Below, one piece after another: positions 1 to 11,762 of a stretch of 64,000 nt of DNA. The position numbers were made by a program, and so were the translations under genes. The notes under the pieces are model-generated. The model had not been told where the DNA came from. It saw only the letters and a list, made by a program, of their open reading frames with translations, and made no database searches. The stretch's first letter is position 1. Every line of letters starts with the position of its first letter. Source of the stretch: Hortaea werneckii (taxonomy: Eukaryota; Ascomycota; Dothideomycetes; Mycosphaerellales; Teratosphaeriaceae); contig JBAOKB010000132.1 of the NCBI GenBank assembly GCA_037044905.1, positions 1 to 64,000 of the forward strand, read 5' to 3'.

Positions 1-1
1 C

Positions 2-1075
2 ACCTTCCCCAACGAAGCCCGCTTCGCAGACCCGGCGCATGCTCGACGGGTGTACCCCTCTTGTGTAGATGGCTTTCTAAAGCAAGGCATTACGACAGCG
101 TCATACTATGGCTCAATGCACCAGGAGGCAACCAATATCCTGTCTGATGTATGTCTAGAGAAAGGGCAGCAGGCTCTGGTTGGCAAGTGCAACATGAACC
201 GTAATGCGCCAGAGTATTATCGAGACAGCTCAGTGGCGGACTCGATGGAAGCAACGAGAGCTTGCATTGCGCATATTGAGCGGATCGATCCTGAGCATCG
301 CCTTTTGAACTATGTCCTTACTCCTCACTTCGCCATCTGCTGCGAAGGCGACCTCTTGTCTCAACTCGGTCAGCTTGGTCAGGAGGGGGGATTGCGGACG
401 CAGACTCATTTCAACGAAGCTGAACAAGAAATGTCGGCGACCAAAGATCTCTTTCCCGAGTTTGCCAACGAAGCGGACCTCTATGCTCACTACGGCTTGT
501 TGACTGACCGCTCGATCCTCGCTCACTGCTGCATCATGACGGAATACGAACTTAGAAAACTTGCAGCTGCTGGTGCAGGTGTAGCTCACTGTCCGATTGC
601 CAATATGACAGTCGGTGGCGGCTTCATGGCAGCGCCAATCCGGTCATTCCTAAATTACGGCATCAAAGTCGGGCTTGGGACAGATAGTGGAGGTGGCTTC
701 TCCAGCAGCATGCTAGATGCTATCAAGCAAGCGTTGATTGCCTCGTACTCTAGAGAGGCTTCTTCAAAGGGTACGGAGCCAAAGCTGTCGATTGAGGAGG
801 TGTTCTACCTTGCCACTCAAGGCGGCGCAGACGTGTGCGGTCTTGGCTCGCAAGTTGGCAACTTCGACAAGGGCAAAGCATTCGATGCTTTGATCATCGA
901 TACGGATGTTGACGGCGTGATGGCACCGCGCGAAGGGCACGACAGTTTTCGAGTGATATTTGAAAAGTTCCTGCTGACTGGTGACGATCGGAACATTCGA
1001 GAGGTTTTCGTAGGCGGTCGTGAAGTTAAAGGACTGAAGCAGTCGTACCTAGGCGGCTTGGCTGGCAGTAAATAA
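2..1075 (+). CDS. GUD1: guanine deaminase, 3' part (5' end outside window)
   Basis: Guanine deaminase hydrolyses guanine to xanthine and ammonia in purine salvage. The frame is open from base 2, where residues TFPNEARFADPAHARRVYPS match the family, so the gene starts left of the window and lacks its N-terminal HxH metal motif here. Visible amidohydrolase landmarks are the metal/substrate segment TQTHFNE, the HCCIMTEYEL segment, AHCPIAN and the catalytic aspartate in GLGTDSGGG. No intron is seen in the visible 357 codons, and the gene stops with TAA at 1073-1075. An atrazine/chlorohydrolase-type relative is less likely because the conserved GITTASYYGS and AHCPIAN blocks are guanine-deaminase-like. 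The gene symbol follows the yeast orthologue. Confidence 0.9.
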   Translation, partial: TFPNEARFADPAHARRVYPSCVDGFLKQGITTASYYGSMHQEATNILSDVCLEKGQQALVGKCNMNRNAPEYYRDSSVADSMEATRACIAHIERIDPEHRLLNYVLTPHFAICCEGDLLSQLGQLGQEGGLRTQTHFNEAEQEMSATKDLFPEFANEADLYAHYGLLTDRSILAHCCIMTEYELRKLAAAGAGVAHCPIANMTVGGGFMAAPIRSFLNYGIKVGLGTDSGGGFSSSMLDAIKQALIASYSREASSKGTEPKLSIEEVFYLATQGGADVCGLGSQVGNFDKGKAFDALIIDTDVDGVMAPREGHDSFRVIFEKFLLTGDDRNIREVFVGGREVKGLKQSYLGGLAGSK

Positions 1076-1499
1076 GCATTGACGGCCTTTCCATAGGTGA
1101 CTAGTTTGACATTTCATTGTATTTTGCTGAGGCTCGCAGCGGCCGATCACTCGTTCACTCATGCCTTGGGCGAAAGTACAGTACGCGGCGCGATATCGGC
1201 ATTATTGACTCCACCGCCGAGCATTCTGCCGCTGGACTGAGCAGCGAGAAAGCTTGCCGATTGCCGAACTATACACCTCACTGCAGAGACGCTAGAGAAA
1301 ATGAGGCAGCTCCTCGCCTGTTCAGAGGCAGTATGCCGGCGGCAATCTACTATCGCGGGCAACTCGAGCGAATAAGATACATTCATGAGACCGGCCAAAG
1401 GTAAGACTGGGTAAGGCATCTTTCACTTTTCAGTCTGTAGGCCCTTCTTCTCCCTCCTTCTCTCTTTAGATTCAGTCTTAATCCAAGGTGATCACGACA
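1076..1499. other. intergenic, promoter side of MFS gene
   Basis: 424 bp between two genes on the same strand. A pyrimidine-rich tract (about 1441-1470) lies just upstream of the next ATG, as is common for fungal transcription starts. No gene or RNA seen. Confidence 0.5.
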
Positions 1500-3275
1500 A
1501 TGGCGCCAGACGAGCATGGCAGGAAAGGCTCGGTGGCGACAATCATCGAGCAGCCGACGGAAGACACGCCTCTGCTGGAGCGGAAAGAATCACACATCTC
1601 TGTCCTCTGGAGCAAAAGCGTAGTCTACCGCGTCTTACTTACCGGCTTCCTGGTTTCCCTCTCGTTCGGAGTGACCCAAGTCCCTCTCATCTATGTCTTC
1701 AGGGTCATGACGTGCGATGAATACTACAAGAATCACCCGGATGCCGACCTTGGTCTCCTCCAAGAACCGGGTCTAGGTCACAATCGGTGTCAGATCCACG
1801 CAATCGAGGCGAGCACTGCACGCTCAGTGGCCTTGCTAGGCACCAGCACGACATTGTTCGGAGTTATCAATCTCTTCTTCACCGGCTGGACGATGAAAGC
1901 CTTTGGTGTGAAAAAGGCTCTAATGCTTACTGTCTTCTTCCCGGCCGTGAGACTCGCTGTGCAGAATATCGGTGTAGAAGCGGGAGCAAATCTGGGCATC
2001 CTCATCGTCCAATGTTCCCAAATGATCACTGTAGTCGGGGGACCTGTCGGCTATCTCCTAGCATTGAACAGCCTGGCCACAGAAGTTGTAGAGCCTGCTG
2101 AGCGGACGGGGACGCTTGGCCGATTATCAGGTTGCGCCATGTTCGGCACAGCAATCGGCTATCTCGCAGGCGGCTTAATAGGAGATTACCTTGGAATCAT
2201 CTGGCCTTTTCGTGTCACTCTTGCTCTCTTCGTCCTCTGCTGCATCTACATCCAACTCTGCTTGCCGGAAATTCACAACAAAGAAGTCGAAGCCAAAGCA
2301 TCGAAATCACTCTCCAGCTTTTTCGACCCAATCAAGATGTTCGCCCCTCAAAAGTTCATTCGCCCTAACGGGCACTTGTACAAAGAATACGGCGTCTTGT
2401 TCTTAGGGATCGGCACTTTCCTCGGCGTACTTGCAACTTCCTACATCCCAGTACTACTTCAGATGTACAGCACAGATGTTTTCGGCTTCGGCACATCCGA
2501 GAATGGCTTCTTGATCAGCATCAACTCCCTAGTTCGAGGATTCTTCCTCACTTTTGCCTTCCCGCACATCATCTCCAAAGGCCGCAAATGGCTCGACAAA
2601 GGTCCAAAGCACAGCGAAGAAACGCCTGGTATCCCAACAAGGGGCTCATACGACGATGATACGGAGCAAGCCCATGCTCGACCACAATCTCCCCCACAGC
2701 CACCTCAAGACCGCACATCAGGAACCCTTCCTCCTAACCCACTACCGACCCCTACCTCCTCCTCATCCTCCTCCTCCTCCTCAAGCGACCTCAAATCCCC
2801 ACGCCCAGCCGAAGAAGAAGGAAAAATAGAAGAAACCTCCCCCTTCGACCTCCACTTCACCCAAACCTCCCTCCTCCTCGACAGCGCCCTCACATCCCTC
2901 TGCACCTTCACCACCTCCGCATCCCAAATGTACCTAATCGCGCTCATCCTACCGCTAGCCTCCGGAACCGGTCCCGCAGCCAAAGGGACGATCCTGCAAT
3001 TCTGCACGCCCGCACAACGGGTCGACGCCTTAAGCGCGATAAGTCTGGTGGAGTTGGTGGCGAGGCTGAGCAGTACGAGTTTGTTCGGGGTGGTGTTTGC
3101 GGGGTTCGCGGAGCGGGGGGCGGCGCATTGGACGTTTGCGGTGAATGCGGGGATTGCGGGGTTGGGGTGGGTGGTGTTGATGGGGGCGAGGTTTCCTAGG
3201 GAGGGGAGTAGGCGGGTGGGTGGGGAAGTGGGGGAGTGGGAGGAGGGGAGAAGGGAGCAGAGAGGGGAGGTATAG
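1500..3275 (+). CDS. major facilitator superfamily transporter, uncharacterised substrate
   Basis: Single-exon membrane transporter of about 591 residues. The first in-frame ATG is at 1500 (MAPDEHGRKG); an upstream GTG is not used. An N-terminal cytosolic tail with an acidic dileucine-like TPLLER segment is followed by hydrophobic helices: residues about 45-70, 110-135, a cluster at 150-250, then 295-360. A long Ser/Pro/Glu-rich central loop (about residues 365-450, including a run of ten or more serines encoded near 2755-2790) splits the N- and C-terminal helix bundles. Four further hydrophobic segments follow. Substrate cannot be assigned: no sugar-porter or drug-antiporter signature is obvious, and the overall look is of fungal SLC46-like/general-substrate MFS proteins. 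The sense strand switches from C-rich to strongly G-rich in the last 240 bp. Confidence 0.8.
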   Translation: MAPDEHGRKGSVATIIEQPTEDTPLLERKESHISVLWSKSVVYRVLLTGFLVSLSFGVTQVPLIYVFRVMTCDEYYKNHPDADLGLLQEPGLGHNRCQIHAIEASTARSVALLGTSTTLFGVINLFFTGWTMKAFGVKKALMLTVFFPAVRLAVQNIGVEAGANLGILIVQCSQMITVVGGPVGYLLALNSLATEVVEPAERTGTLGRLSGCAMFGTAIGYLAGGLIGDYLGIIWPFRVTLALFVLCCIYIQLCLPEIHNKEVEAKASKSLSSFFDPIKMFAPQKFIRPNGHLYKEYGVLFLGIGTFLGVLATSYIPVLLQMYSTDVFGFGTSENGFLISINSLVRGFFLTFAFPHIISKGRKWLDKGPKHSEETPGIPTRGSYDDDTEQAHARPQSPPQPPQDRTSGTLPPNPLPTPTSSSSSSSSSSDLKSPRPAEEEGKIEETSPFDLHFTQTSLLLDSALTSLCTFTTSASQMYLIALILPLASGTGPAAKGTILQFCTPAQRVDALSAISLVELVARLSSTSLFGVVFAGFAERGAAHWTFAVNAGIAGLGWVVLMGARFPREGSRRVGGEVGEWEEGRREQRGEV

Positions 3276-4507
3276 TTTGTTGGGTCGGCAAAAGGGTAAT
3301 ATACCTTTCTAGATATTGATTTTTGAAATTATTTTCTTTTTTTAAAAAGAAAAATGGTGTATAATTCCTCCCTCTGGGGTTTGCCTTGAATATATCGTTC
3401 TCTTGGAGAATAAAACATAAAGAAAGCTTCAGTGATAAGCTATAAAAGAGATCGAGATCTGCACCTTCTTCTTCGATCCAAGTAAGCGATATACCATTTT
3501 TCCCCTCCGCCCACAATCCAAAATTCACAAAGAAGCCACGGCGAACCCTCGTCAACCCCAACGAACCTAGGAAATATAATTCGAATTGACCAAAGCCAAC
3601 CGAAGCAAAAAATTAAGATCTACGCAAGTAGTATGCCATCTTCTTCCCCCTCACGTGTCGCAGAGACCCTGACAGTGCGGGATGACGAACCCTACCCAAC
3701 CCTAACGCATATTGGTTCCGCCACAAAAAAAAAAAAAAAGAAAAAAAAGGGCAAAGAAGAAACAAGGACCAGAAGAATTGAAATCAAAAGGGTAATGTAT
3801 ATATTATTGTACCGAACAACAACAAAGGAGAGGTTTAAAAAAAAAAAAAGAAACAGGTTCAAGTCCAGCCATGATATCCACCACTACCACTCCCCATCTC
3901 CAGTATTACCCCCACCCCCCCACAACCACCACCCTCATCATCACTCGAACAGCTGAACCTTTTCAGGGGTATCTTGCTTTTTTTTTCTTTTCTCTTTCTT
4001 TTCTTCACCTTCTTCTTTTCTTCATTCCGCGGGGCAGAAACCTTCTGTCCTCACCACCACCTACCATCGATTAACCAAATTCTTGCTCGGACCATCCACC
4101 CCTTCGCCCTAAGCCCCTCTCCCGCTTGCTCTAGTATCGTTCTGCATACACCCCACCGTCGAATTCCCGCCTATTTGGGGCTCGTAGGATGTGGGACTTT
4201 CTCTCGTATGCCCGCTCTTTGCTTTGCATCAACACCCCATGTGCATGGGGGAGGTTGCCCCCTTGCAATCTTCCAACACCCGCGACCAAAATCCAGTGCT
4301 CTCCCTCCATCCCCCCACCCCCTCCCTTCCAGCCATCCACCTCCACATTCACCCGTTAAAACCCATTTATCCAATATCCAACCCCTCAATCCTGTCTCTC
4401 TCTTCCTCTCTTTCCCATATCCCACAAGACCCCACCCCCCCCCTTTTCTTTTCTTTTCTTTTCCCGATTTCAAATCACATCAACTCCCCAAACCGGTCCT
4501 GAACCCT
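3276..4507. other. convergent intergenic region, low complexity
   Basis: 1.2 kb between the 3' ends of the MFS gene and ARF6. It holds homopolymer A and T tracts (3725-3747, 3837-3850, 3979-4020), C-rich runs (3905-3945, 4285-4440) and a CACGTGTC site at 3652. Open frames here are low-complexity and not convincing genes. Probably overlapping 3' UTRs. Confidence 0.5.
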
Positions 4508-6054
<1,547 letters not shown>

Positions 6055-6068
6055 CGTGACGAAAAGGA

Positions 6069-6130
6069 GCGTAGCGTAGCGAAGCGAAGCGTATGCGTCG
6101 CCTTGTGTAGCGTAGCGTTGCGTTGCGCAG
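6069..6130. repeat. GCGTA/GCGAA pentanucleotide repeat in ARF6 leader
   Basis: Imperfect tandem of GCGTA, GCGAA, GCGTT and GCGCA units lying 15-75 bp upstream of the ARF6 start codon, so probably in its 5' UTR or core promoter. Confidence 0.7.
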
Positions 6131-7161
6131 CTCAGCGGATAGGAAAAGTGATGTGGATGGTATACGCGCTTCTGACGCGAGGCGCGCGTGAAGGTGGAAG
6201 CCGCTCGCGGGAGAGGGGGGGATGCGGGGAGTGAGGTCGATCGGAGATAGGTGGTGGGAGGAGGTTCGGGACACGCGCGGTGTGCAAGTTCGAGATGGTC
6301 GGTGGTAAGGAGGGTTTCGGAGGGAGAGTCGTTCGGTCAGAGTTGGTGAGATCGCGCGCGGGCAGAGATGTAGGCGTGGGATGAAGTGCTGGGTCGGAGA
6401 TTTCGCGAATGGGGGGTAGTCGTGAGGCCCGTTTGTATGAGAGTTGGCGAGCTCCTCTATCTCAGTTCTCTGGTACAGCGACTTGGGTTCGCTGATAGCA
6501 AGCAAGCAGTCGTAGTAGTAGAAGAAGAGGGCGGCGCAATCGGTGTACTCGCCGAACCCAAATGAGATGCCTAGGCGGGAGGATTTCTGGAAGTTCCCCT
6601 TGATGTAGGTGCTGTTGTGGGCAGTTCCCGCGATTGCGCGTAGGAAAAGATTGGGGGGGATGGATGATTTTCCGGGAAGGGAAGGGGGGTTGCCAGCACG
6701 TGATACGGCGCGTTTCAAGCAGACGATTATCTTTTCCGCCGGTAAGGAGGGGGAGAGATGGAAAGAGGAAGAGAGAGGGGTGGGTGGGTGGGACGAGAGA
6801 GAGAAAGGTGAGATTAGGTGGTTACTACTACAACTTGTCTGTCTTGCCCCCTTTAGATAGGACAGACCGGACAAGCAATCAAAAGCAAGCGCTGCCCACA
6901 CTCTCACAAGCAGCAGCAATTGAACCTTCTCCCTACTTCCCGTGCTAGTGGGAAAGTGGAAAGTCAGAGGCCCTGCAGCGGTTCGGCGCGTATCCTGTGC
7001 AATTCTATTTCCGAAGCCGGAGCGAGGAAACGGTCTCGGTATGAGTGAGAAATGGCACAAGGTAGCTTCGGAGCCTTATCCCCTCAAATTTTCACATACA
7101 TATTCAATTTTGAAATCCCTCGCTTTCATCACGTGATCAGAACCATCTGATTACAACCCCA
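6131..7161. other. ARF6 promoter region and spacer to tRNA gene
   Basis: About 1.03 kb with no convincing gene. It contains CACGTGAT at 6697-6704 and the 10-bp palindrome ATCACGTGAT at 7128-7137, 25 bp upstream of the tRNA gene. The long open frame on the minus strand is compositionally biased and lacks homology signs. Confidence 0.5.
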
Positions 7162-7312
7162 GCCGGGGTAGCTCAATCGTAAGACTCACCATCAGTCACA
7201 ACATTCCTTCGAATCATTGATTCTAACAATCTTCCAGGGTAGAGCGTGTGGCTCTTAGACTACTAGGAGTAGTGAAACCTCAAGGTCGCGGGTTCGAGCC
7301 CCGCCTTCGGCT
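7162..7312 (+). tRNA. tRNA-Lys (CUU) with two introns, one spliceosomal-like in the D loop
   Basis: Cloverleaf read by hand: acceptor 7162-7168 pairs with 7305-7311, discriminator T 7312; D stem GCTC (7171-7174) with GAGC (7242-7245); anticodon stem 7247-7251 with 7278-7282; anticodon CTT 7254-7256; variable AGGTC; T stem GCGGG/CCCGC around TTCGAGC. A 19-nt canonical intron follows position 37 (7258-7276); its AGG can pair with the anticodon, as in normal pre-tRNA introns. A second insertion, 7179-7237, sits in the D loop. Removing both leaves 73 nt. The B box (GGTTCGAGCC) is intact, but the A box is split just before its conserved GG. One T-T mismatch lies in the anticodon stem (7249/7280). 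The first T run of five or more (7378-7383) is 66 nt downstream, farther than usual for Pol III. It may be functional with unusual processing, or a pseudogene. Confidence 0.85.
7179..7237 (+). other. spliceosomal-type intron inside tRNA D loop
   Basis: 59-nt insertion starting GTAAGA and ending CTTCCAG, with a TTCTAACA branch-like site at 7222-7229, about 10 nt before the 3' end. These match the spliceosomal introns of protein genes in this window. Exact GT..AG excision restores the D arm GCTCAATCGGTAGAGC. Confidence 0.75.
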
Positions 7313-7896
7313 GTTATCTACGATTCATCTTTCCAAGATGTTTCAAAAGGCAATGATCAAGGCTCATCGCACCTTTCTTTTTTGCATTTTTTTGGTCTTC
7401 TTCTGAAGATAAAAGAACCGCTTCTTCCTCTTTCTTCCCTTTTGTTCTTTTCGTTGTGTCGTTCTGATGGGGCTTGTCGCCTCTTTTAGACTGGCATGTT
7501 AGCAGTATAGTCGACTCTTCAAATATTGTACTACTGAACCCGTCTTGCTGAACCCGTCCTGGACTTTTTTTTTTGTTGCTGCGCAGACCCCCCATTGTAA
7601 ATAAGAAAAGAATCTGTAGAAACGGGACCCAAGAACTACATTCGAAAGTCCAAAGCGGCCATAGTGAAGGAGTCATAACTGCATTTGCTGGACGGTTGCC
7701 ATTTCCATGGCCATTTCGTCCAATAACCTACCCCTTCTGCCCCCTCCTTCCCAAATCCACCTCCGCTACCCTTCCCAACCACGATCCCCAATCACACACC
7801 TTTCTCAACTCCTGCTAGTAGAGAATCTCCGCTCGAAGATCCACCGCCGTTCCGCCCAAAAGAAAAAAAAAATCAATCCAAAAAAATCAAAACCCC
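7313..7896. other. spacer between tRNA and GT8 gene 3' end
   Basis: 584 bp. T runs at 7378-7383 and 7387-7393 could serve as late Pol III terminators for the tRNA. The rest is A/C-rich 3' flank of the GT8 gene. No gene seen. Confidence 0.4.
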
Positions 7897-8874
7897 CTAA
7901 AACCCATCCCTCACCCCCCTCTCCCTCTCCCCCTCCCTCCTGCGATCCGTAACCTCCCACCACCAAGCATTAATCTCCTCCCTCTCGCCCCTACTTCCCT
8001 TCTGTTCCTCCGTCTCATCCCAGGGCTTGGGGTTCAACAAGAAATGCACATTCTTGACCTCCTCGTCCCGCCAAATCGCATCATGCACCCCCTTCCACCG
8101 CATAGGCCGCAAAGCGTTATACGTATACGGCAAGGCGACCCACCTACCGGGAAACAGGTCCGAGAGGAGGGATTGGTCGGAGAAATCCATACTGCTGGTG
8201 GAAGGGGAAGCCAGGGTGTCCATAATCCGAGCGTAGACTTCCGCCGAGGGGATCACGACCTGGAGCCCTCCATTCGGCATCGCGAGACCCGCTGTGGGCT
8301 CCGCACCCTGTCGCTGCGCGACCTCGGGAGTCGAGTGCTGCGTCGTGAACGCGCAATTGGCCGGGATCCAATCGGGGGGATAATGCGGTTTATTAAGCGG
8401 ATTACAAACACAAGCATGACTCGCCGCGAAAACCCGGGGACCTTGGCCCTGCAGTTCGGGCCCGTCGAGGGGCAGATCCATAAGCTCGTCCATGTTCCGG
8501 CGGACCATCATATCCGAGTCCAGCTGCACGACGCGATCGTATTGGACGAGCGAGAAAGGCGTGAGTTTGGACCAGCAGTCGTAGAAGCGGGAGTCGGAGG
8601 GGTCGAATTTTTTCTCCACCGCGGGGAGGAGATACGCGACGTGTTGTTTGGGGATGTGGCGGGCGTCGAGGGCGGCGTGGCCTTCGGCGGGGAAGGAGTC
8701 CGTGTACAGGGCTACGAGCGGGTATTGGGAACCGACTTCGCGGAGGGAGGCTTCGAGCGTGAGGAGCCCGGGCAGGTAGGCCAGGTTGGTGATTAGGCTG
8801 GTCCAGACTTTGGGGGAGGCGACGACGCGGTCGGGGTGGGTGTTTGGGGAGGAGGAGGAGGAGGTGGTAGTCAT
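7897..8874 (-). CDS. glycosyltransferase family 8 protein (glycogenin/galactinol-synthase-like)
   Basis: Intronless gene of 325 residues; ATG at 8874, TAG at 7897-7899. The GT8 fold is recognisable: an N-terminal VWTSLITNLAYLPGLLTLEASLR block, then the metal-binding DxD in VVQLDSDMMVRRNMDEL (about residues 115-120). Later come the NGGLQVVIPS block typical of glycogenin and galactinol synthases, DQSLLSDLF, and a LPYTYNALRP..HFLLNPKPW segment with the C-terminal His and Lys-containing region that binds UDP. No signal peptide, so probably cytosolic. Glycogenin itself is normally longer with a C-terminal glycogen-synthase-binding motif, absent here, so an uncharacterised hexose transfer onto protein, inositol or another acceptor is more likely. 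The C-terminus is rich in charged residues. Confidence 0.88.
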   Translation of the reverse strand: MTTTSSSSSPNTHPDRVVASPKVWTSLITNLAYLPGLLTLEASLREVGSQYPLVALYTDSFPAEGHAALDARHIPKQHVAYLLPAVEKKFDPSDSRFYDCWSKLTPFSLVQYDRVVQLDSDMMVRRNMDELMDLPLDGPELQGQGPRVFAASHACVCNPLNKPHYPPDWIPANCAFTTQHSTPEVAQRQGAEPTAGLAMPNGGLQVVIPSAEVYARIMDTLASPSTSSMDFSDQSLLSDLFPGRWVALPYTYNALRPMRWKGVHDAIWRDEEVKNVHFLLNPKPWDETEEQKGSRGEREEINAWWWEVTDRRREGERERGVRDGF

Positions 8875-9502
8875 TTTTTGTTCTTCCTTTTCCCTTGTTC
8901 CTTTGATGTGGATTTTATTTTTATTGTTGTTTTCGTGGTCTTCTCTTGTTCTTGCCCGGGGGGAGCTACAGCGTCACACCGGATGAAACGAAAGACTGGT
9001 GAATCAGTCCGAGTAATGTGCGCGACCTACCTGTCGCAAGATGATAATATATGTGGGAGATCTCCCCCTTCTCTACGCGAATCCCAAATTATAATAATAG
9101 ACTTTCCCTAACACAGTGCTAAGAGAACAACGGTGGCTCCGAAGCGGGAGTTGGCGATGATGAGCAGACACGAAAAAAAAAAAAAAAGTTGATCGTTCGA
9201 GCGATAACGCGCCCACACGCCCGCGCTTGTGGCTCCATTTCGTCATTACCCATGGGAGCCCTGGAGAAATTTTGGCCTGTGCTTCATGTGAATCTCATCA
9301 TCAACCCGATCGATAGCGATGCGCGTTACTCAGCGGGATTGCAGGGGCTAGTAGGAATTCCCATCGTTCTCACGTCCTCGAACATTATTTCCCTTTGATG
9401 TCGTGAGTGAGAAGGAGAGAGAGAGAGAGAGAGAGGCATCGACATGATCCAGCCGGTTGTAGCGATTGAAGCAGAAGCCAACGCAAGAGCGAGACTCTCT
9501 AC
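8875..9502. promoter_or_regulatory. divergent intergenic region, GT8 / mitochondrial carrier
   Basis: 628 bp between two divergent start codons, so it must hold both promoters. It contains an A run at 9174-9187, an AT-rich stretch (9040-9110), and a GA dinucleotide tract at 9415-9435 about 70 bp before the carrier ATG. Confidence 0.6.
9415..9435. repeat. (GA)n microsatellite
   Basis: Pure GA tract of 21 bp upstream of the mitochondrial carrier start codon. Confidence 0.9.
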
Positions 9503-10587
9503 ATGTCGACCGCGGTAAAAGGCGCCGCGACGGCCGCCGCGACACACGATGAAGAGGCCGGGGTGAGCACGCCCAAACCGGCGCCGCAGAGCAAAGGGTT
9601 TGGGAACTACAGAGGCTTCGTCGCCGGCGTTTTCAGCGGCATTGCCAAGTTATCAGTTGGACATCCCTTTGACACGATCAAAGTCCGCTTACAGACGGCG
9701 CCGACCAGCCAGTTCAAAGGGCCCTTGGACTGCCTGTTACAGACCGTGCGGAAAGAAGGCATCAATGGCATGTACAAGGGGGCCACACCGCCGCTCGTCG
9801 GTTGTAAGTCTCATCTTTCACCTGAACACCCACAACCCTCATCTCACATGAACCTCCCAATCTAACCCACCCCCTCCTTTCAGGGATGTGCATGGACAGC
9901 CTCATGCTCGGCTCCCTAACCCTCTACCGCCGCCTACTAAACGAACACATCTTCCAACCTTTACGCGCCCGCCCGACCCACCCCGCCATCTACCTCCCCG
10001 ACTCGGAGAAGAAAAAACTCCCACCCCTGGGCCACGGCATGGCCGGCATGCTAGCCGGGTGGACCGTCTCCCTCATCGCGGCGCCAATCGAACACATCAA
10101 AGCCCGACTCCAAGTCCAATACCAAGTCACCAAGCACGACCGCGTGTACAGCGGCCCCATCCACTGCGCGTCCACCATCTACCGCCGCCACGGCATCCGG
10201 GCACTCTGGCACGGCCTCAGCGCGACCCTACTCTTCCGGACCTTCTTCTTCTGCTGGTGGGGAAGCTACGACATCCTGACCCGCCTACTCTCCACCCACA
10301 CCCAACTCTCAACGCCCGCGGTGAATTTCTGGGCCGGAGGCCTCAGCGCGCAGCTCTTCTGGCTGACCAGCTATCCCTCCGACGTGATCAAGCAGCGCAT
10401 CATGACGGACTCGCTGGAAGCGGGACAGCAGCGGTTCCCGCGGTGGCGGGATGCGGCGGGGGCGGTGTATCGGGAGGCTGGGTGGAGGGGGTATTGGAGG
10501 GGGTTTGTGCCGTGTTTTTTGCGGGCCTTCCCCGCGAATGCGGTCGCGTTGGTGGCGTTTGAAGGGATTATGAGGAGTTTGCCTTGA
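9503..10587 (+). CDS. mitochondrial carrier family (SLC25) protein
   Basis: Two exons, 9503-9803 and 9884-10587, joined through a split Trp codon (donor GTAAGT, acceptor TTTCAG, branch TCTAAC), give 334 residues. The three carrier repeats are visible through their PX[DE]XX[KR] signatures: HPFDTIKVRLQ in repeat 1, APIEHIKARLQ (an atypical Pro-Ile-Glu version) in repeat 2 and YPSDVIKQRIM in repeat 3. The protein would sit in the mitochondrial inner membrane with six helices. The overall pattern (KGxTPPLVG, FWAGGLSAQLFWLTSYPSD) resembles the carnitine/ornithine/YMC1 branch, but the substrate cannot be fixed by eye. The extended N-terminus of about 35 residues is Ala/Lys-rich. The sense strand turns strongly G-rich in the last 150 bp. 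Confidence 0.92.
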
Positions 10588-11762
10588 GGAGAATGAAGAA
10601 GAGGGGGAGGGGGATGGGGATAAATCTTTTTTTTTTTTTTTCCTTTATATGTATTGGGGTTTCAGACCCTGAGGACGAGTGGGAGATGTTATTGCGTCGA
10701 GTATGGGAGGGGAAAGAAAGGGAGGTTGACCACTTTTCTGTGCTTGTGTTTTTGGGGTTGGTTTCTCGGGAGCGGCATACTCTGAGGGCATACTACAGCG
10801 CTGGCGTTCCTTTCCTCTTCCGAATTAGATGGCATAGAAGAATTTCTTCTCTGTAAGATACCCGTGTAGTAAATGAAGGTCTATCAAACTCCAACTCCAG
10901 TTCTCCACCTCTCCCCTCCCCTTTTTTCTTTCTTTCTTTTCTCTGGCTGATCAATATCCCTTGCCAACACAAGATCCCCTCACTCTCTCAATGCACAACC
11001 ACTGCATAAAAAGAAATCATAGACTCAACTGCTGCTGCGGATGCAACCTCTCATACGTTCAATTAATACACCGAGGGCCAGCGCAGGAGAGTACTAAACA
11101 GGTCTTCTTTATCCACATTCCTCCGAGGAGAGGGAGCTCACACATTCGGCTAATCTAACGAGAAGAACCGCAGGAAAGTGCTAAACGATTCTTTCAATCC
11201 TCTCGAGAAGAGGGAGGAGAAGAACAGATGGCGAAGAAAAGGGGAGTCCAGGCATGGCGGCGGATGGGGCGGGAGAAGGAATGGTAGTAATCGCCGCGTA
11301 TAGACAGGAAAGAATCAACAAATAGCGTATATGTGAGGATGTGTACGTATTCCTCTTTTTTTTTTGTCAAGGGAGAAAAAACCAAAACCAAAACCCAAAA
11401 CATCAGTACAAATAGGAAATAAACCATTGAAAAAATCTTTCATCATTTGTTACAAAGGTAGCTTCCTCAAAAACACTCGGACTGCTATGCTCACAGCCCG
11501 CCCCGCTGGCTACATGGACAACCAGTCCATCTTTCCCGAGATGATCTTTTACGAAAAAAACAACAACATTTGAAGAATCTCCTCTCCCCCTTCCCCACAT
11601 TCCCTCACTTTCCTCCATCCCTCCCCCTCCCCATACAGGACGTCGCGAAAAAGAATTTGAATGTGGGAGGGAAAAAAAAAGAACATTGTGCAGACGCCTG
11701 AGGAGGGGGTTTTCCATCTGACCTTCCGCCGCTAACTACTAAAGAAGAAGGGAAGACCCGAT
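10588..11762. other. convergent intergenic region
   Basis: 1.17 kb between the 3' ends of the carrier and the SUN-family gene. T run at 10626-10640, pyrimidine-rich tract 10905-10945. No convincing coding frame, tRNA or repeat. Confidence 0.5.

Noticed and set aside
1488..1499. GTG start for the MFS transporter (likewise GTG/TTG starts for trpC, Argonaute, amidase and the 53-kb and 60-kb genes)
   Set aside because: Nuclear fungal genes begin almost always with ATG; the first in-frame ATG was used instead.
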